DNA of 5,751 nt from Methylocapsa sp. (GTDB lineage Bacteria; Pseudomonadota; Alphaproteobacteria; Rhizobiales; Beijerinckiaceae): the NCBI GenBank assembly GCA_003162995.1, contig PLUZ01000155.1:1930-7680 (forward strand), written 5' to 3'. The notes beneath the pieces were generated by a model. It was not told the DNA's origin. It worked only from the letters and a program-made list of their open reading frames with translations, and did not search any database. Positions 5,511 through 5,751 of the stretch are shown here, in pieces; position 1 is the stretch's first letter; the number at the start of each line of letters is the position of its first letter. The position numbers and the translations under genes were made by a program.

Positions 5511-5751
5511 TCAAAGCCCTTCAAACAGCGCGGTCGATAGGTACCGCTCGGCAAAGGATGGGATGATGAGGACGATGTTTTTGCCCTCGAATTCTGGGCG
5601 CAGGCCCACTTCGACGGCAGCAGCGACGGCGGCGCCCGAGGAGATTCCAACTGGGATTCCCTCCAAGCGCGCGACGAGCCGCGCCGTATCGAAGGCGGTC
5701 TGATTGCCCACGGTCAAGACTTCGTCGATCAATGACCTGTCGAGGATCGCG
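5511..5751 (-). CDS. cysK: Cysteine synthase (O-acetylserine sulfhydrylase), C-terminal part
   Basis: The last 79 residues of a PLP-dependent cysteine synthase of the fold-type II family, which makes L-cysteine from O-acetylserine and sulfide in the cytosol. The start lies beyond the right edge; the intact protein is usually about 310-325 residues. The visible part reads through AILDRSLIDEV, then the helix TAFDTARLVARLEG, then GIPVGISSGAAVAAA, whose second Ser corresponds to the Ser that hydrogen-bonds the PLP pyridine nitrogen. It ends with VLIIPSFAERYLSTALFEGL, a typical CysK C-terminus. Apparent truncation is only the window edge. It reads toward the small membrane-protein gene on the same strand, 149 nt away, with an independent promoter candidate between them. 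CysK and CysM are close relatives, but the YLSTALFEGL end favours CysK. Confidence 0.93.
   Translation of the reverse strand, partial: AILDRSLIDEVLTVGNQTAFDTARLVARLEGIPVGISSGAAVAAAVEVGLRPEFEGKNIVLIIPSFAERYLSTALFEGL

Overview
The window is GC-rich and carries six protein genes I can support, one of them cut by the right edge and one very small. The gene families suggest an alphaproteobacterium, probably Hyphomicrobiales: the short NAD-type 6-phosphogluconate dehydrogenase, the alphaproteobacterial adenosine-kinase-like PfkB protein, the AIF-like Rieske reductase, and GGAAC-type promoter candidates typical of the EcfG general stress response. This placement is an inference from protein style and not from a marker gene.

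Left part, + strand (44-1941): a short-form 6-phosphogluconate dehydrogenase (gnd) is followed by 6-phosphogluconolactonase (pgl). The 180 nt between them hold a perfect dyad followed by a T-rich tract, which may be a terminator. The two enzymes catalyse consecutive steps of the oxidative pentose phosphate pathway: Pgl makes 6-phosphogluconate and Gnd decarboxylates it to ribulose 5-phosphate. Glucose-6-phosphate dehydrogenase, the expected partner, is not in the window and could lie to the left.

Middle part, - strand (1974-4686): a PfkB-family sugar/nucleoside kinase (adenosine-kinase type) lies upstream of a fused Rieske/FAD-NAD(P)H oxidoreductase, with 172 nt between them. That gap holds a GGAACC-N15-CGTC element that may be a stress promoter. 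The oxidoreductase converges on pgl with only 32 nt between the two stop codons.

Right part (4687-5751): about 560 nt without a convincing gene contain several inverted repeats, including a perfect 9+9 dyad at 4810-4867. Next, on the - strand, is a 37-residue single-helix membrane protein (5248-5361). It has a good ribosome binding site, a stem-loop just after its stop, and a GGAACC-N15-GGTT EcfG-like promoter candidate upstream. The 3' end of cysteine synthase (cysK) enters from the right edge.

Most of the window is ordinary central and redox metabolism. The least expected items are the small stress-type membrane protein with its promoter and possible coupled leader peptide, the similar promoter element in front of the Rieske reductase, and the dyad-rich spacer upstream of the kinase. 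I see no CRISPR array, tRNA, rRNA, insertion sequence or phage gene.
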